64,000 nt of DNA, taken from Gigantopelta aegis (Eukaryota; Mollusca; Gastropoda; Neomphalida; Peltospiridae). The translations under genes and the position numbers were made by a program. Shown here piece after piece: positions 31,416 through 64,000 of this stretch. Numbering within the stretch: the stretch's first letter is position 1; each line of letters begins with the position of its first letter. Where the stretch lies: assembly GCF_016097555.1 (NCBI RefSeq), contig NC_054703.1, forward strand, positions 35,214,755-35,278,754, read 5' to 3'. Below the pieces are notes generated by a model, which saw only the letters and a list, made by a program, of their open reading frames with translations, had not been told where the DNA came from and searched no databases.

Positions 31416-33470
31416 CGCAGATAGGAAAACGGCCTTGCTGATTTTATTGAATAGCTTTGACAACTGATCTTTAGTCTTCAACATTTTGTAATGAATAAAG
31501 AAAATCTTTAAAAAGAAAGAAGAAGACGTATATAACCCTGTGAGACAGTTGTAATTTTATTATATACAGATATAATTATTTTCTCTTATAAAACGGATTT
31601 CCGCTTTCCGCTTGTTATAATTTTTATGTACATATTTCTATATCAGTATCATGTATTTTTTATTACACATATCATTTATTGTCTCAACTGTAAGGATATC
31701 AAATATAATTTTATATATATGTGGCAGGTGATATTTTAGTAATATTAAGTGTATATAATTTGCTATTTTTAATATTATGTTTTAGGTATTTGTCAGATAT
31801 AGTTGTCTGCCAAAGAGTATTTATTTTAATAGTTTTCTTAGTCAGGTATCCTTTATCTGATTGGATAATAGCACTGCATGCTTTTCATGATCACAAATCA
31901 CACCGACAGCAGACATGTTGGAAATGAAATTGTGACAGGACAGATTACATTTACAGGTACAACTTAGTTTAATAGTTTTAGTTAAACATTATTAAAAGCA
32001 ACAAATAAATATAATATAGTTATATAAAACTTAATCATTGTAGGTAATGTTGATTAAAGTATTGCTATAATATAGTTATTATGTGTGTAAGTTCTGTAAG
32101 TAATTATAACTAATTGTTAAATGTTTAAATAGTTTCTAAGAGTGATCTTAACAATAAATAATATTAATTATTTAGCTTCAAAATAGGTTTGTATTTTAAG
32201 CATTTATCCATTTTAATATTTTCTATAATACTTATTACTGTATGCCAATGAGTGTATGCGGTGCGAATGTTTTATGCTTGTTTTAGTGAGGTAATGCTTG
32301 TAACCCATATTAGGTATTTAGTTATATTTTATTATTCCCCAGGTTTTGACAGTAATGACAACTTGTGAACCATTGTTGATCACCCGTGTACCACATACAG
32401 GGCATGGTATAGTGATGGTTTATTGTCAAACATCATTTAAATACCTTATTAATATTTAACATCATTAATATTTAATAGAGTAAAGTATTTATTTTCTCAC
32501 AATATATTTATTTGTAATTTATTTATATCTAATTAGGATAATATATTCCTTTCATGCTTACCATTTACTTTAGTGGTTATCTCCCCTTGAAAGAGTATTT
32601 TGAATGACCTATAGGTGTGATATCTGTCCCACACTCGACCACTGGCCATGCCAGAGACTGGGTGTGGGAGAGACATGCCTGAACCTTAATTGGATAGAGG
32701 CAGGTTAATAGAGTTTATGCTAGGCTAGCTATAGGTATGAACCAGCAAATGTTGAACAGAAGCAGTTAACTAAAGGAACAACAATATACCTAATATTTGT
32801 CAGTCATATATGGGGAAAACATTATGCAGAGTGCATGTACATTAAATGCTAGAACAATTATAGTATGAGCTCATATAAAAATAAAAAACACCCCAAAAAA
32901 TAAATATGAACATGCAGAATTAATTTTTTTATATATAAAACAAAATTACAGATATGGCGCCAACAGTTTTAACATGGTTTAGCTAGCTAAATACCGTTCA
33001 AAGTTCTATCACGAAAAAGTCAGTAGTTAACACATTTGTGAAGTACCCAACGATGTTCTGTCATCCAAACGAAAGGTGTCCCTACGTCGGCTCCATTTTG
33101 TAACAGGGTCCATGTATTGAACAACAACAACACGTCTCGTTTGGAATACCTTTTACTCATGGGAGAATGCCAATAACAACACCCTGCAAGGTTAAAAATA
33201 CACCATATATAATAATCATTCATTATAGGTTGATTACACAAATATATATCAAATCTTCAATTCATCATAATAAAACAAATCACAAAAACATTACAATCAA
33301 ATAGTTAACTGTTTCTGTTACATTTAGAGCCGACATAGGAACTGGGTGTGTTCTTAACACAAGAATACAGTTATATCCCAGTCAGGACCCGTAACAGTTC
33401 AACTGCCCGTGGCCCACAGCTCCGGGACGTAGCTTCACTTGAGGGGGGAGTATGTAGTAGTGTTGGTATA
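31411..33470. other. METTL24-NOX5 intergenic region, no gene seen
   Basis: AT-rich; frames at 31721-31927 and 33020-33241 have no recognisable domain and no splice or family support. Probably old repeats. Confidence 0.5.
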
Positions 33471-33502
33471 AAGTGCTCCTACTGGCAGTAGCTAGTGGGA
33501 AT

Positions 33503-33582
33503 TTCCCCATTAGCTCAGTTGGTAGAGTGCTGGACTTTCGTACTGAGAGTCCGTGGTTCGAATCCCATCAGTGGAGGTTGAT
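33503..33582 (+). repeat. tRNA-like sequence, pseudo-tRNA or SINE head
   Basis: ATTAGCTCAGTTGGTAGAGT (A box) and GGTTCGAATCCCATC (B box) at correct spacing, with an acceptor-like pairing CCCCATT / AGTGGAG. The anticodon and T stems pair poorly, so a working tRNA is unlikely. Confidence 0.5.
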
Positions 33583-33795
33583 TTTTCTGTTACATATAAC
33601 TAATATTTATAAGTTGTTTTTTCTTCATTCCTTCATTGTTCTTTCCCAGTCAGTCAGAACACTGATTTCCCTGTCTGTTCAGAGCCGTACCAAGTGAGGG
33701 GCACGAAGGGCATCACCAGTTGACCCCCCCCCCACACACACAATACGAAATGGTTCCCTTTCTACTTTTAAAAGGATCATTATTGTGTAGCTGGA

Positions 33796-33801
33796 TTTAT
33801 T
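33796..33801 (-). terminator. Candidate NOX5 polyadenylation signal
   Basis: AATAAA on the minus strand about 80 bp after the stop codon. Confidence 0.45.
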
Positions 33802-33879
33802 GTACCCTTATTCTAAATCCTCCCCCTCATGTTATGTAAGATACACACACATGTAAGTAGGGCTGTTGTTGAAGTCAGT

Positions 33880-62311
<28,432 letters not shown>

Positions 62312-62405
62312 CTGAACGAGAAAAATAAAAAATAAAAATATTAAACTATTTTGTAAAAATAATAATCACACGAAGCAGTTCGAGAATACATCGATTTCTC
62401 ATTCT

Positions 62406-62645
62406 GAAGTTTGTTTTGTTTAACAACACCAGTAGAGCACATTGATTTATTATTCATCGGCTATTGGATGTCAAACATTTGGTAATTTTGACATATAGCC
62501 TTAGAGAGGAATCCTGCAAACATGTTTCCATTAGTAGTAATGGATCTTTAATATGCACCGATATGTCAAAAATACTAAATGTTTGACATCCAGTAGTCGA
62601 TGATTAATAAATCAATGCACTCTAGTGGTATCGTTAAACAAAGCA
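62406..62645. mobile_element. Two SINE tails in inverted orientation
   Basis: AAGTTTGTTTTGTTTAACAA.. at 62408 and ..CTCTAGTGGTATCGTTAAAC ending at 62640 form a head-to-head pair with a palindromic body between. Confidence 0.8.
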
Positions 62646-63251
62646 ATATTTGTAAGAAAATTATTATTCCCCATGACTTCGCCTGTAGGATGATTGTTAC
62701 TTCTAATACTGACTCAGTGACTTCGTACAGCCACGCTTTTTGCCTGTGGGAAGACTGCCATTTTTCAGAACGATATATCTATATCTATATCTATATCTAT
62801 ATATTTATTTATTACCCATATGGGCTCACATATACGGGGTAATACTTTTTCGATCTCTGCACAGTGTGCAGATTGCTTCTACAGTCACTGATTGGCTGGC
62901 TTTAAAAAGACAAGATTTGATTGGCAATTACATACTGCCGGGACTACGTTTTGTTCATTCATGATTCCAATCATCGGTCAAACTATTACTACGAACTTCA
63001 AATATTTTTTTACGATACGAACATTTACGGAATTAAAAATAAAAATATATGTATAAATGTTTAAAAATGTTTTTATTTTATTATTTTGACTGGGTTTTTT
63101 AAAAACTATTCTTTGGTGGATACTGTTGGGTGTGCACCGGTAACGGCGCGTATGAATATATTGTTATGGCTGGTAGAGCTTGTTAGTTGTTACAGCAGCG
63201 AGAACGTAAATATACTTTTAAAATCGTTAAAGATTGACAAAGAGTAATAAA

Positions 63252-63375
63252 GAGAATAACCAACTCACTACGAGGAATTACGGATTATCTGTCCCTCGTG
63301 AATTAATGCTGTAAAACATTAATTCACTCGGGACAGATAATCCGTAATTCCTCGTAGCTCGTTAGTTATTCTCTA
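63252..63375. repeat. Near-perfect palindrome, fold-back MITE
   Basis: Arms ACGAGGAATTACGGATTATC..TGTCCC and GGGACAGATAATCCGTAATT..CCTCGT with an 8-bp centre CTGTAAAA. Confidence 0.85.
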
Positions 63376-63384
63376 AATTTTCTC

Positions 63385-63444
63385 TGTAATTTACCTGAAG
63401 GATGAATGCCACTTGCATTACTGGTTTAAAGGTCCGATGTGAAA
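63385..63444 (-). CDS. NOX5: Candidate NOX5 N-terminal exon
   Basis: Between an AG at 63450 region (ATATTGTAG) and donor CTTCAG|GTAAAT it reads FQLSHRTFKPVMQVAFILQ in phase 0, which would lead into SFFADRFF. The family has a short helix (..FK.AL.V..) at this point. Position and phase fit, but the sequence match is weak. Confidence 0.35.
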
Positions 63445-63849
63445 GTTGAAACTACAATATTTCGATATTTTCCGTTATTTGTCATAGATAACTACAAATT
63501 AATCGATTGCACATGGCGACACGAGGGGTTTCCCGAATATATTTTGTGGCTAAATATAGCATATGGCCACCATCTCTGTTTCTTTCGTCATGTGACGCAA
63601 AGAATTCTGGTTAATTTTGGCGTGTTGAATGCGTAAGCATAAAACAGTGACGACACTAGTTACTTCGTGTGACACACTTTCAAAGTTTCCCTTAAAATAA
63701 TTTTATTTCTACTAGTAAATGGAATTACTTGGTTGTCATTTTTTATTGGCATACAGCTGAAAGTATACGCTTTATGTTTCAAAGCAAAAATTATAAAATA
63801 TTTTGGCGTAAACCGCCATTATTGCCTTTAATAATAAAAACATATATAT

Positions 63850-64000
63850 TAAAGCTACATTCCCGAGTTTGCTTTAATGTAAGATGTTTCCCACTACTAA
63901 AATATTTCTACGATTAAACTTACATATTAAATATATTTTCTTGTTTAGAATATCAGTGGCTGTATATTCAATGTGTTTCTGGTCGTCTTAATATTTTGTC
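63850..64000. mobile_element. MITE half, 39500 family, cut by the window edge
   Basis: TTAAAGCTACATTCCCGAGT.. to TTTCTTGTTTAGAATATCAG and onward, matching the left arm of the element at 39500. Confidence 0.8.

Noticed and set aside
33503..33582. Functional tRNA gene
   Set aside because: A and B boxes are good but the anticodon and T stems do not pair, so it is kept only as a tRNA-like repeat.

Overview
The window is intron-rich, AT-rich animal DNA, crowded with tRNA-derived SINEs, MITEs and long minisatellites. The gene content is animal (NOX5 with EF hands, a METTL24-type protein, a CUB receptor). The SINE and MITE families are ones I associate with molluscs, so a mollusc, probably a gastropod, is my best guess; the phylum call is inference. 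Nothing here is prokaryotic.

Three host genes can be assembled exon by exon with consistent splice phases. (1) Minus strand, 11165 down past 2252 and off the left edge: a single-pass membrane receptor with a signal peptide, two CUB-like domains (each split over two exons) and a transmembrane exon. (2) Plus strand, 13294 to 25524: a complete METTL24-like type II membrane protein, six coding exons, 349 residues. It is head-to-head with gene 1. (3) Minus strand, about 62311 (perhaps 63444) down to 33880: NADPH oxidase 5 with EF hands, ferric-reductase transmembrane core and FAD/NADPH domains, 13 firm exons covering 708 codons plus stop. It is tail-to-tail with METTL24.

The introns hold a Penelope-like retroelement with GIY-YIG endonuclease and a minimal hammerhead ribozyme at its 3' end (59090 to 56937, minus). 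They also hold a dead LINE reverse transcriptase tail split by a SINE (50418-51657), several TIR elements, palindromes, and more than twenty SINE copies, some nested and with clear target-site duplications.

The most striking pattern is that tandem repeats repeatedly begin at exon boundaries of all three genes. Local duplications, from two copies to about 40, reproduce the last or first tens of bases of an exon together with its splice site: the receptor transmembrane-exon donor, METTL24 exon 3 donor, exon 6 acceptor and exon 6 stop codon, and NOX5 exon 7 acceptor, exon 8 donor and exon 12 acceptor. Several give in-frame alternative splice sites. A second pattern is that four exons (three in METTL24, one in NOX5) have their acceptor directly after a sense-oriented SINE tail.

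Stretches not listed as features showed only AT-rich sequence, short simple repeats or old repeat fragments.
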